In this document: piece by piece, positions 1 to 7,344 of the stretch
Position numbering within the stretch: the first letter of the stretch is position 1
Layout of the letters: each line of letters opens with the position of its first letter
Assembly: GCF_003014655.1 (NCBI RefSeq)
Contig: NZ_PYAT01000022.1
Span: 1-39,314, forward strand
Reading direction: 5' to 3'
DNA length: 39,314 bases
DNA from: Planomicrobium soli
Lineage (GTDB): Bacteria > Bacillota > Bacilli > Bacillales_A > Planococcaceae
The notes under the pieces: model-generated
Database searches by the model: none
What the model saw: only the letters and a program-made list of their open reading frames with translations
Told to the model about the DNA's origin: nothing
Program-made: the position numbers and the translations under genes

Positions 1-165
1 CTGCGCAGCCAAACCATTGAAAGAAGCTTTGCGGATGCCAAAGAACTCCATGGCTTTCGCTACGCAAGACGCCGAGGGCGTCCGTCTGTCCAAGAGCAGG
101 CTTTCCTGACAGCCGCCACGCAAAACATCAAAAAAATGGCCCTCCTTCTGGCAAGGAGGGCGTAA
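1..165 (+). mobile_element. 3' end of an IS1182-family transposase gene (truncated by the window edge)
   Basis: Frame 1 is open from the first base to a TAA at 163-165 and gives 54 residues. They contain ERSFADAKELHGFRYAR followed by RRGRPSVQEQAFLTAATQNIKKMA. This is the C-terminal signature of IS1182-type DDE transposases, including the conserved Glu of the E-R-x-F-x-D-A-K block near the end of the catalytic domain. The N-terminal part lies outside the window, so I cannot tell whether the element is intact. The segment from about 166 to 240 holds no gene and probably includes the right end of the element. I could not place the terminal inverted repeat without its left partner. Confidence 0.8.
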
Positions 166-240
166 AAATCGGAAGTTTTCTTTTCTTTTGATGAACAAAT
201 AAGTTCTTATCTTATATCAAAGGGTTACTCAACACTCTGT

Positions 241-269
241 AAAAAAGGACTCTAACGAGTCCTTTTTTT
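241..269. terminator. Bidirectional rho-independent terminator
   Basis: The arms AAAAAAGGACTC and GAGTCCTTTTTTT enclose a TAAC loop. The run of A on one side and T on the other lets it work on both strands. It overlaps the stop codon of the leftward VOC gene and also blocks transcription coming out of the upstream IS element. Confidence 0.85.
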
Positions 270-648
270 ACTTTGCTTTTTCCATTACTGCAAAATAATT
301 CTCTTCATCATCAGCAAAATTAAATACTTTGCCTGTAGGCATTTCCACAATTTCTCCAACTGTAATGTTATTGCTGGAAAGATCCTGATACAGTTTTTCA
401 ATCTCCTCCGTATAAAACATCAAAGAAGGAGTGCCAAGATTCAAGTCAGGCGACATTTCAGCGACTGATTTTTTGTTGTGCAAGACAATGCTTGTTCCGG
501 CATTTCGTGCTGGAGCCACTTCAATCCATCTCAACCCGTGAGCAGTTTCATCAGCAAGTACAGTAAACCCTAATTTTTTTGTCCAAAACTCCACTGCTTT
601 ATCTTGATTGTTCACATACAACATCACTTGGCCAAGTTTATTGATCAT
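268..648 (-). CDS. VOC (glyoxalase/bleomycin resistance) family protein
   Basis: A single-domain vicinal oxygen chelate protein of 126 residues. The fold is recognisable from the N-terminal motif LGQVMLYVNNQDKAVEFWTKKLGF, the middle RWIEVAP strand and the C-terminal NFADDEENYFAVME strand. Members bind a metal and act as lyases, dioxygenases or drug-binding proteins, and the sequence does not show which. Two ATG codons are adjacent. GGAG lies 5 nt before the first and 8 nt before the second, so I chose the second (first base 648). It is a monocistronic leftward gene with a terminator at its stop codon and two palindromes over its promoter region. The exact substrate is unknown. Confidence 0.8.
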   Translation of the reverse strand: MINKLGQVMLYVNNQDKAVEFWTKKLGFTVLADETAHGLRWIEVAPARNAGTSIVLHNKKSVAEMSPDLNLGTPSLMFYTEEIEKLYQDLSSNNITVGEIVEMPTGKVFNFADDEENYFAVMEKAK

Positions 649-687
649 CATTCCAGCTCCTTATACTGTTATAAAATCATAGCTAAG

Positions 688-735
688 TTCATTTTAAATG
701 AATTAACGGAATAATCAATCTTATCATTTGATAAG
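688..735 (-). promoter_or_regulatory. Probable promoter of the VOC gene with two flanking palindromes
   Basis: Read on the minus strand, TTGATT (713-718) and TAAAAT (691-696) are separated by 16 nt and could be the -35 and -10 boxes. A perfect palindrome, CTTATCA-TT-TGATAAG, lies at 720-735 directly upstream of the -35. A second one, TTCATTT-T-AAATGAA, lies at 688-702 across the -10. The pairing suggests binding by one or two dimeric regulators. The promoter assignment is by eye only. Confidence 0.4.
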
Positions 736-769
736 TCTTTGCCGTAATCACTTTATCAGTTCAAAAAGA

Positions 770-795
770 AAGACCATCAGAAAGCCGATGGCCTT
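770..795 (-). terminator. Terminator of the lia operon
   Basis: On the minus strand the arms AAGGCCATC and GATGGTCTT enclose GGCTTTCT and are followed by TCTTTTT. It begins about 12 nt after the liaR stop codon. Confidence 0.65.
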
Positions 796-807
796 GAATG
801 TTAATAA

Positions 808-1443
808 TCATTGGGGCGGGGAAACCAATTTGTGCTGAAAAGCATAAATGACCGCTTGGGTCCGGTCATGGACTTCAAGCTTCGCGAGCAGGTTGCTGAC
901 GTGCGTCTTGACCGTTTTTAAGGCGATAAAAAGCTCGTCAGCGATTTCCTGATTCGAATAGCCATTCGCCATGAGCAGCAAAATCTCCATTTCACGCTCT
1001 GTCAAATCCTCATGGGGTACATGGCTATGGCGCATTTGCTTCATCATTTTGCTCATCACTTCGGGTTCGAGAACGGGTGTACCGTTCATTGTGGCACGAA
1101 TGGATTCAGCGATTCGTGAAGCTTTAGATGTTTTCAATATGTAACTGACGGCGCCGGCTTTAAGCGCGGGATAAACTTTGTCATCGTCTAAAAAACTTGT
1201 GACGATCATGATTTTTGCTTCAGGCCACTGCGTGATAATAAGGTCTGTTGCTTCAGCTCCATTCATGACAGGCATGACCATATCCATCAAAATAACGTCG
1301 GGGCGTAAAGCGAGTGCCATTTCCACAGCTTCTTTGCCGTTTGATGCTTCGCCAATCACTTCCATATCTTTTTGGGCTTGCAAATAAGCGGAAACTCCAA
1401 TGCGAACCATTTCATGGTCATCGACTAATAAGATTCGAATCAT
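808..1443 (-). CDS. liaR: LiaR-type response regulator (NarL/FixJ family)
   Basis: A 211-residue response regulator with an N-terminal receiver domain and a C-terminal LuxR-type helix-turn-helix. Receiver landmarks are all present: the acidic pair D8/D9, the phosphoacceptor D54 in LMDMVMPVMNG, T82 and K104. The HTH region is seen in LTEREMEILLLMANGYSNQEIADELFIALKTVKTHVSNLLAKL, near residues 147-190. It overlaps the 3' end of the kinase gene by 26 bp, with AAAGGAAGG before the ATG, so the two are translationally linked. The order liaF-liaS-liaR identifies it as the LiaR/VraR regulator that responds to cell-envelope stress (lipid II-cycle antibiotics in Bacillus and Staphylococcus). Confidence 0.92.
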   Translation of the reverse strand: MIRILLVDDHEMVRIGVSAYLQAQKDMEVIGEASNGKEAVEMALALRPDVILMDMVMPVMNGAEATDLIITQWPEAKIMIVTSFLDDDKVYPALKAGAVSYILKTSKASRIAESIRATMNGTPVLEPEVMSKMMKQMRHSHVPHEDLTEREMEILLLMANGYSNQEIADELFIALKTVKTHVSNLLAKLEVHDRTQAVIYAFQHKLVSPPQ

Positions 1444-2464
1444 CTAGAACCTTCCTTTCAATAGGTACTTTCACTTCGACAATCGTTCCTTCTGATGGTA
1501 CAGAAACAATCTTGCTGGTAGCACCGATTTCAATGGCGCGTTCTTCGATATGCTTTAAGCCATAGGAAGTGGATTTGGATTGTTCGCTCTCAAAACCGAT
1601 TCCGTTGTCCTGGATGCGTAAAATGGCAAAACTATCCCTTTCGACAAATAAAATATGGACTTCGGTCGCTTTGGAATGGCGCAATGTATTCGACAAAGTT
1701 TCTTGGGCAATCCGGAACAAGTGGTCTTCAGCGCCTTTTTGAAGAGGAACATCTTCCAGCTTATGCTCGATTGTAAAGTGCACTTTCTCTTTTAGTTCAG
1801 CTACAAGTTCAAACAACCCCTGCTGCAGTGTTTTATCGTGAAGAGCGGCAGGACGCAGGTGCAGAAGAAGGGCTCGCATTTCAAGTTGCGCTTGCTGCAC
1901 CATTTTTTCAGTCTGTATCAAAGCCGGTGTTGTCTCGCCGCTTTCGGTCATGGAAGACAGCAGCATTGAAGCAGCGAACAATTGCTGGGAAACGGAGTCG
2001 TGCAATTCGCGTGCGAGCCTTTGGCGTTCCATAACTAACCGCTCCTGGATGATTTTATCCTGCGTTTCCGCCCGTTCATTTGAAATACGAGCCAAGCTTT
2101 TGCGTTGGGACTCCAACAATTTTTGCAGTTTTAAAATGGAAGTTGATAGGTTATTCGGCAATGTTTTCATATGGGCGGCTCTAATGACCGTCTGGTCCTC
2201 ATTTCGTAAAAGTGCCTGGAAAATGGCGTCGACTTCTTTTACTTTAGAACGCGACAAAGATTCAGACCACCAGGAAATTCCGCTTGCCAGTACAAGCATA
2301 ATGACGAGGAGCCATAAACCGAAAGGCAGGCCGGCAACAAAATCATTCCAGAGAATCGACCATTTTTGGACTGTAGGCATGCCTAAAAGAACAAGCAGGA
2401 TGCCGAAAATAATAACAGCAAATATCCCCATGAAAAACAGGCTTCGCGGCAGAATTTGTCTCAT
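1418..2464 (-). CDS. liaS: LiaS-type sensor histidine kinase
   Basis: A 348-residue kinase, close to the 360 of Bacillus subtilis LiaS. Two N-terminal membrane segments (about 8-30 and 47-65) flank a very short extracellular loop, the hallmark of intramembrane-sensing kinases. The HisKA_3 dimerisation motif RLARELHDSVSQQLFAASML carries the phosphorylated H155. The HATPase domain shows the N-box in EDHLFRIAQETLSNTLRHSKAT and the G-box in QDNGIGFE. Its ATG overlaps the liaF stop codon (ATGA), with GAGGTGA upstream. Because the loop is so short, it probably does not bind antibiotics itself and takes its signal through LiaF, as established for the family. Confidence 0.92.
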   Translation of the reverse strand: MRQILPRSLFFMGIFAVIIFGILLVLLGMPTVQKWSILWNDFVAGLPFGLWLLVIMLVLASGISWWSESLSRSKVKEVDAIFQALLRNEDQTVIRAAHMKTLPNNLSTSILKLQKLLESQRKSLARISNERAETQDKIIQERLVMERQRLARELHDSVSQQLFAASMLLSSMTESGETTPALIQTEKMVQQAQLEMRALLLHLRPAALHDKTLQQGLFELVAELKEKVHFTIEHKLEDVPLQKGAEDHLFRIAQETLSNTLRHSKATEVHILFVERDSFAILRIQDNGIGFESEQSKSTSYGLKHIEERAIEIGATSKIVSVPSEGTIVEVKVPIERKVLDDSNLISR

Positions 2465-3159
2465 CTGCGAATCACCTCGACATCGCCCATCCAGGTTGTA
2501 ACCGATATGATCATCTCCGCTTTATTTGCCACCGCCTCCTTATAGCCGTCTTCTGCTTGGGCAGTTCCATACCAGATGCGTTGCTTTTCTTTATTGAAAA
2601 AACAAGCTTCACCAATGAGCGTTGAGTAGTAGATGCGGACTGGCACTTCATAAGGAACAATGACGCGCACTTTACCGAAACCTTGCCGGATGGAAACTAA
2701 TGAAGTTTTTTTGGGCAAGACGGTTTGTGTAGCATCTATAAAAAGATCTCCAATAAAACCTTGTACATGGATGTCTTTCCATTCGTATGCTTCAATTGGC
2801 GTGCTTTGTGCTGAAAAAAATTTATTTTTAATTAGTCCATGGTCAACGGTTTGCTGAATAGGCACTTCTTGCTGCCACTCGTCGCCTTTCCATAGACGGA
2901 CTAACAGGTAAATGGCAACCACGAGGATAAACGCGCGCAAACTCCACATGGAAAGTATGGAAATGCCGATGAATATAAATCCGGTCCATAAATAAAATTT
3001 CCGAGATCTTTTTGTTTTTTTAAGCCCAAAATAAACTAATCCGATACCAAGAAGAACCAAAAACACACTGCCATTGCTAAAAAAGGCTGATTCGATGAAT
3101 ACGAGAAGCAAAGCGCTGAGCAGAAAAAACGCTTGTTTATTAGTTGAGTAACGTTGCAT
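2461..3159 (-). CDS. liaF: LiaF-type membrane inhibitor of the LiaRS two-component system
   Basis: A 232-residue protein with hydrophobic segments in its first 100 residues and a soluble C-terminal beta-rich domain (LiaF-like, cell wall-active antibiotic response domain) around QSTPIEAYEWKDIHVQGFIGD. The frame extends upstream to 3234, but the ATG at 3159 is preceded by AAGGAGGCG at good spacing and removes a charged 25-residue leader, so I use it. In Bacillus, LiaF holds LiaS inactive in the absence of stress. It is followed by liaS with an ATGA overlap. It is separated from the upstream liaH-like gene by a 67-bp gap that contains a perfect 14-bp hairpin. Confidence 0.88.
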   Translation of the reverse strand: MQRYSTNKQAFFLLSALLLVFIESAFFSNGSVFLVLLGIGLVYFGLKKTKRSRKFYLWTGFIFIGISILSMWSLRAFILVVAIYLLVRLWKGDEWQQEVPIQQTVDHGLIKNKFFSAQSTPIEAYEWKDIHVQGFIGDLFIDATQTVLPKKTSLVSIRQGFGKVRVIVPYEVPVRIYYSTLIGEACFFNKEKQRIWYGTAQAEDGYKEAVANKAEMIISVTTWMGDVEVIRR

Positions 3160-3189
3160 GGCTGTTTTCGCCTCCTTCTTTGTAGCAGA

Positions 3190-3222
3190 AAAGTGAGAAG
3201 AAGTGTTTCTTCTTCTCACTTT
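3190..3222 (-). terminator. Intra-operon hairpin between liaH and liaF (probable leaky terminator or mRNA processing/stability element)
   Basis: The perfect 14-bp inverted repeat AAAGTGAGAAGAAG / CTTCTTCTCACTTT has a 5-nt loop. On the minus strand it starts 5 nt after the liaH stop codon and is followed by only a short T run, so partial termination is likely. In B. subtilis the liaIH transcript is far more abundant than the full operon and ends at a comparable stem-loop. This one would serve the same purpose. Confidence 0.75.
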
Positions 3223-3226
3223 CAGT

Positions 3227-3865
3227 TTAACCAATTTCCTGATGCTTTGCGCTGTTTTTTTCTAAAACTTCTAACCGGCGCTCCATATCTGAACGCTCAT
3301 AATCATCTTCGATTTTTGTGCCAAGCTTCTTGATGTAAGAAGCCATATCATCATATGAACCGATGCGTTCAGCCACTAGCTCAGGGCTTAAAACTTTGTC
3401 CATTTGGTAATGGGCGCGTGTAGCATTTTCTTTCCCCATTAATTGAAGCTGTTTAACTTTCATATCTTTCACTTTATGTTTCATTTCTTCATAGCGCTGC
3501 TCCAAACGGTTTAACTCGGAGAAGTTCTCGCTGATGCTCGCATTTAGTTCTGCCACACGGTTTGAATATGCGGCAACTTCCATTTCAGCGAAGTCAGCCA
3601 AATCGCTTTCGCCTGAAGCATTTGCAAGTTCCAATTGGGAAGTGCGTTTATCGAGCATGGCAGAAGCTTCCGCTAATTCTTTTTCCAGTTTGCGGGTTAA
3701 CTGGGCTTGGCGTTCCAGCCATTTGCCGGTTGTTTCTGTCTGTTTTTCGGCTTCTGTAATATACTGGTTCAATAAGGCGATAGGGTTTTTTTCTTCTCGT
3801 TTTGTCAGCACTTTATCCATATCGGTTGCAACTGCGAATTTAAAGCGTTCCCATAGTGTGGTCAT
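3227..3865 (-). CDS. liaH: PspA/IM30 family phage-shock protein (LiaH-like)
   Basis: A 212-residue, almost wholly alpha-helical protein with long heptad-rich stretches such as RQAQLTRKLEKELAEASAMLDKRTSQLE. This is typical of PspA/IM30/Vipp1 proteins, which form ESCRT-III-like oligomers on stressed membranes. The family start is seen in MTTLWERFKFAVATDMDKVL. The frame runs 11 residues further upstream, but AGGAGGAATTCAA precedes the ATG at 3865, which is clearly the real start. That ATG overlaps the stop codon of the membrane gene before it (ATGA). The place next to liaF-liaS-liaR makes it the LiaH effector of this operon. Confidence 0.88.
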   Translation of the reverse strand: MTTLWERFKFAVATDMDKVLTKREEKNPIALLNQYITEAEKQTETTGKWLERQAQLTRKLEKELAEASAMLDKRTSQLELANASGESDLADFAEMEVAAYSNRVAELNASISENFSELNRLEQRYEEMKHKVKDMKVKQLQLMGKENATRAHYQMDKVLSPELVAERIGSYDDMASYIKKLGTKIEDDYERSDMERRLEVLEKNSAKHQEIG

Positions 3866-4221
3866 TTGAATTCCTCCTGTTTTGAAAGTTTGCTCCATTG
3901 CTTTTCGAAATTCGTGAAAGGATCATTTGTTTCAGCAAAGCTGGTGGTTGGTTTGTTGTTCCACTTTCGGTAAATCATCCATAGAGCGGCAACTGCTGCT
4001 ACACCAATAAGTGCCGGTGCGTTGGAAATTGCAGAAATCGCACCGACGATTCCGACAAATGCCCACCAAACTTTTTTGAAGGTTGACGTACTTCCTAGGT
4101 AAAAGTGTACGCCGATGTAGATGATTAAACCTGAGACTGCCAATCCGATCATTGGCCCAATATGGGAGAGTGCGACGATTCCGGCGATAATGCCGAATGT
4201 GATCAACCAAAATTTGTTCAA
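3862..4221 (-). CDS. Small membrane protein, LiaI-like
   Basis: A 119-residue protein with three or four hydrophobic segments (about 4-20, 24-45, 50-68 and 70-85), then a soluble polar tail from about residue 88. It holds the LiaI position at the head of the operon, immediately before the PspA-type gene with a 4-bp overlap. In Bacillus, LiaI is the membrane anchor that recruits LiaH to stressed sites. B. subtilis LiaI has about 126 residues and only two membrane helices, so the match rests on place and size more than on sequence. The start is a TTG preceded by GAGAGGAGGAATTACC, and no in-frame ATG fits better. Confidence 0.7.
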   Translation of the reverse strand: MNKFWLITFGIIAGIVALSHIGPMIGLAVSGLIIYIGVHFYLGSTSTFKKVWWAFVGIVGAISAISNAPALIGVAAVAALWMIYRKWNNKPTTSFAETNDPFTNFEKQWSKLSKQEEFK

Positions 4222-4352
4222 GGTAATTCCTCCTCTCGATTTATATATTCATCTTAACAACGGAAAAGATTTTGCAATACGGTCCATGACTGCATCTTTT
4301 TCTAAGACTTGAGGCGTAGAGGGGAGTAAGAATAATTGAATTGGGCATAGAA

Positions 4353-4361
4353 TGGTATAAT
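4353..4361 (+). promoter_or_regulatory. Extended -10 promoter element for the metallophosphoesterase gene
   Basis: TGGTATAAT has the consensus -10 hexamer TATAAT at 4356-4361 with the upstream TG of an extended -10. Transcription would start near 4368, 25 nt before the ATG. This rules out the upstream in-frame start at 4360. No good -35 box is visible, as expected for extended -10 promoters. Confidence 0.65.
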
Positions 4362-4392
4362 GGCTTTTATATTACGAAGAGGAGATTTATCG

Positions 4393-5478
4393 ATGAGAAT
4401 TATTACGGCCAGTATCGGCACTTTATTCATTTATACGGGTCTTTCAGCCTTTATTGGCTGGAATGTATACCTTTGGCTGCATAGTTTGATGCCTGGATTG
4501 AACCCTTGGCTTTTTAGCGTAGTCTGGTTTTTATGGGCTTTCAGCTATTTGATAGGCAGACTTGGCCATCAATGGCTATTTTTTTCAGTCATAGGAGCTT
4601 ACTGGTTCGCTTTTTTCGAATATGCGGTCCTTCTTCTGCCACTAGCGGATATCGCCAGTTTGTTTGTGCCTTCAGAACAGCCGGCATTGATCGTCGGTTC
4701 AGTGATGGCCGGAATTTTCCTGCTAATTTTTATAATAGGCTCTTTTTCAGCTTATAATCCGGTAGTAAGGGAACTTGAAATCACAGTAGATGCTCCGGAA
4801 GCGGAACCCCTGCACATTGTCCTGGCATCGGATTTCCACTTGGGTGTCTTGTCTGGTAAAAACCACTTACAGCGCTTTGTCAAAAAAAGCAATGGTTTGA
4901 ACCCGGATGTGGTCCTGCTGGCAGGAGATCTGGTCGACGATGATCCAATCTGGTATGGGCGTTATGGAATGGCGGATGTAATGAGCCAGTTAGAAGCGAA
5001 TATCGGAGTTTATGGCATTTTGGGAAACCATGATTATTACGGCAAAAAAATACCCTTGCTTGTCCAGTTGATGGAAAAGTCAGGTGTCCATATCTTACGT
5101 GATGAAACCCTATCGATTGATAATCGTTTCTATCTTACAGGAAGACAGGACCGGTCGTTCCGCAATCGGCCGCTTCTTGAAACATTAAAACCCAAGAACG
5201 ATCTGCCATGGATCGTCATGGATCATACGCCTTCGCCATTAGATGTGCCGACTCGGCTTGGCGTGGATCTGCAAGTATCCGGACATACCCATAAGGGGCA
5301 GATGTGGCCAAATCGTCTAATCACTAAAAAAGTATTTGAGCTGGATTATGGCCATCGGCAAAAAGGCAACTCCCATTTTCTCGTTTCTTCCGGCTTCGGG
5401 TTCTGGGGACCGCCAATACGTATCGGCAGCCGTTCGGAACTATGGTCGATCAAAATGAAATTCGAAAAGAAAAAGTAA
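4393..5478 (+). CDS. Membrane-anchored calcineurin-like metallophosphoesterase
   Basis: A 361-residue protein with about four N-terminal membrane helices (first 125 residues) followed by a cytoplasmic or surface phosphoesterase domain. All dimetal motifs are present in order: ASDFHLGV (DxH), LAGDLVDDD (GDxxDD), LGNHDYYG (GNHD), a conserved His in MDHTP and SGHTHKGQ (GHxH). The architecture matches the YkuE/YaeI-type phosphoesterases, some of which cleave UDP-diacylglucosamine or act on envelope lipids; the substrate here is not shown. The start at 4393 follows GAAGAGGAG, and the upstream start at 4360 would lie within the promoter. It is followed 13 bp later by dedA, probably in one transcript. 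Confidence 0.85.
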   Translation: MRIITASIGTLFIYTGLSAFIGWNVYLWLHSLMPGLNPWLFSVVWFLWAFSYLIGRLGHQWLFFSVIGAYWFAFFEYAVLLLPLADIASLFVPSEQPALIVGSVMAGIFLLIFIIGSFSAYNPVVRELEITVDAPEAEPLHIVLASDFHLGVLSGKNHLQRFVKKSNGLNPDVVLLAGDLVDDDPIWYGRYGMADVMSQLEANIGVYGILGNHDYYGKKIPLLVQLMEKSGVHILRDETLSIDNRFYLTGRQDRSFRNRPLLETLKPKNDLPWIVMDHTPSPLDVPTRLGVDLQVSGHTHKGQMWPNRLITKKVFELDYGHRQKGNSHFLVSSGFGFWGPPIRIGSRSELWSIKMKFEKKK

Positions 5479-5491
5479 AGGGAGCGGACAA

Positions 5492-6106
5492 ATGGAACAG
5501 TGGATTATATCTGTCATGTCGGATTACGGTTATATAGGGATTTTCTTGCTCATCTTATTGGAGAATGTATTTCCGCCGATTCCATCGGAGGTTATTTTAA
5601 CAGTGGGCGGCTTTATGACTACAACAACAACAATGACGATTCCAGGGGTTATTGCTGCGTCAACTGCCGGTTCGGTAATTGGTGCAGTTGTACTTTATGG
5701 TGTCGGCTTACTCTTAGATGTGGAACGGCTGGAAAAAATCATCGGCAAATATGGCAACTGGCTGAAAGTGAAGCACGAAGATTTACATCGTGCGGATGCT
5801 TGGTTTGACCGTTTTGGCATATGGACCGTATTTTTCGGCCGGCTGGTCCCGCTTGTGCGGAGCTTGATTTCCATTCCTGCAGGGATGTCGAATATGCGCT
5901 TTTGGCAATTTCTGCTCTTCACCACGCTCGGCACAGTCATATGGAATACTGTACTGGTCTTTATCGGCGAAGCGGTAGGCGACAACCGGGAAAAAATTCT
6001 GGAGCAGTTGGAGATTTACTCGAATGTCGTATATGCGTTGCTTGCTTTAGCTGCACTCGTTGCGGTCTGGTACTACATTAAAAAAATCAGAACACGGACA
6101 AATTAA
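5492..6106 (+). CDS. DedA family membrane protein
   Basis: A 204-residue polytopic protein of the DedA/SNARE-associated family. Diagnostic motifs are LLENVFPPIPSE near the N-terminus (re-entrant loop with the conserved acidic residue) and FFGRLVPLVRSLISIPAGMSNM in the second half, with the conserved Arg residues and Pro-Ala-Gly. Members work as lipid flippases; relatives move undecaprenyl phosphate or phosphatidylethanolamine and support envelope homeostasis. AAAGGGAG precedes the ATG. It lies in tandem with a membrane phosphoesterase, and the two may act on a common lipid, but that link is only inferred. Confidence 0.88.
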   Translation: MEQWIISVMSDYGYIGIFLLILLENVFPPIPSEVILTVGGFMTTTTTMTIPGVIAASTAGSVIGAVVLYGVGLLLDVERLEKIIGKYGNWLKVKHEDLHRADAWFDRFGIWTVFFGRLVPLVRSLISIPAGMSNMRFWQFLLFTTLGTVIWNTVLVFIGEAVGDNREKILEQLEIYSNVVYALLALAALVAVWYYIKKIRTRTN

Positions 6107-6116
6107 AATCTAGTGG

Positions 6117-6146
6117 AACTGCAGGAAATTGCCTGCAGTTTTTTTA
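6117..6146 (+). terminator. Rho-independent terminator after dedA
   Basis: The perfect 9-bp arms AACTGCAGG and CCTGCAGTT are followed by a run of T. Confidence 0.85.
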
Positions 6147-6186
6147 ATTGATACAATTGTTAGATAATAGGAAGCGGAGGGATAAT

Positions 6187-7137
6187 ATGAAACCAATCAT
6201 TTACATAACACAAAAATTACCGGAACAAGCAGTTACAAAGCTGCGGGATTTATACGAAGTCCGCATGTGGCATGACGATCAATCGGCTGCACCGCGTGAG
6301 GAATTGCTGGAGCAAGTCAAAGAAGCGCATGCCCTTTGGTCGATGCTTTCCGACAACATCGACCGTTCGGTATTTGAAGCTGCGCCGAACTTGAAAATCA
6401 TCACCAATCTTGCAGTAGGCTATAACAACATCGATTTGGATGCAGCTCATGAAAATGGAGTGATGGTCACTAACACTCCGGAAGTTTTAACAGAGACGAC
6501 CGCTGACTTGACGTTCGCGCTATTGCTTGCGACTGCGCGGCGCATTGTTGAAGCCGATAAAACCGTCCGTTCGGGTGAATGGAAATCTTGGACGCCGATG
6601 GGCATGACCGGCCAAAACGTTGGAGGTGCCACGCTTGGAATTATTGGCATGGGCCGGATAGGAGAAGCAGTAGCAAGACGTGGTCAAGGGTTTGGGATGA
6701 ATGTTCTTTATCACAACCGGACACGCAAAAGTTTGGAAGATGTTAAATATGCAACATTAGACGAACTTCTTCAAACTTCAGATTATGTTGTTCTTTTAAC
6801 GCCGTTGACAAAAGAAACAAAAGGGTTGATTGGCGAAAGGGAATTGTCGTTGATGAAAGAAACCGCAATCTTGATCAATGTGGCACGTGGCGGCGTTGTA
6901 GAAGAAGCGGCTTTATATGAAGCATTGAAAGCCAACAAAATATGGGGAGCAGGACTGGATGTTTTTGAACAGGAACCGGTGCCGGCAGATCACCCATTGC
7001 TAACTTTGCCGAATGTAACCGTTCTGCCGCACATTGGCAGCGCTACAGTCCAGACGCGTCTGGCCATGATGGAAATGAACGCTGAAGCGATTGCCGCCTG
7101 TTTAGATGGCCGCTCCGTTAAAAATCGCGTTTGTTAA
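6187..7137 (+). CDS. D-isomer-specific 2-hydroxyacid dehydrogenase (glyoxylate/hydroxypyruvate reductase type)
   Basis: A 316-residue NAD(P)-dependent dehydrogenase. The substrate-binding VGYNNID motif is at about 78-84, and the Rossmann glycine motif GIIGMGRIGEAVARR starts near 151. The catalytic set is complete: R234 in NVARGG, E263 in DVFEQEP and H282 in LPHIGSAT. The closest known groups are D-glycerate dehydrogenase and glyoxylate reductase (GyaR-like), which reduce glyoxylate or hydroxypyruvate; the motifs do not fix the substrate. The frame opens at 6148, but GAAGCGGAGGG lies just before the ATG at 6187 and the protein then begins with the usual beta strand. It is a single gene between terminators. 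Confidence 0.88.
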   Translation: MKPIIYITQKLPEQAVTKLRDLYEVRMWHDDQSAAPREELLEQVKEAHALWSMLSDNIDRSVFEAAPNLKIITNLAVGYNNIDLDAAHENGVMVTNTPEVLTETTADLTFALLLATARRIVEADKTVRSGEWKSWTPMGMTGQNVGGATLGIIGMGRIGEAVARRGQGFGMNVLYHNRTRKSLEDVKYATLDELLQTSDYVVLLTPLTKETKGLIGERELSLMKETAILINVARGGVVEEAALYEALKANKIWGAGLDVFEQEPVPADHPLLTLPNVTVLPHIGSATVQTRLAMMEMNAEAIAACLDGRSVKNRVC

Positions 7138-7210
7138 AAGGAACAGCTGTTAAGTTGATTAAACCTTACGGTATCAAATGGCTTTAACGGTCAGAAAATG
7201 TTCGTTTTAT

Positions 7211-7241
7211 AAAAGGCATCCACTCTGGGGATGTCTTTTGT
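7211..7241 (+). terminator. Rho-independent terminator after the hydroxyacid dehydrogenase gene
   Basis: AAAAGGCATCC pairs with GGATGTCTTTT with one G-U pair and a 7-nt loop. Confidence 0.7.
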
Positions 7242-7344
7242 ACTTTTGAAAAGTTGAAAAATATACTGGTTTGTTGTAGAATTGATAAGGTTTTTGAATC
7301 TTTAAGGACCAGGAAACGAAATGAAAGAATAGGAGGTATGATTC

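Noticed and set aside
1950..2501. A 183-residue plus-strand ORF across liaS and liaF
   Set aside because: Antisense to the kinase gene, which carries all expected motifs; nothing supports translation.
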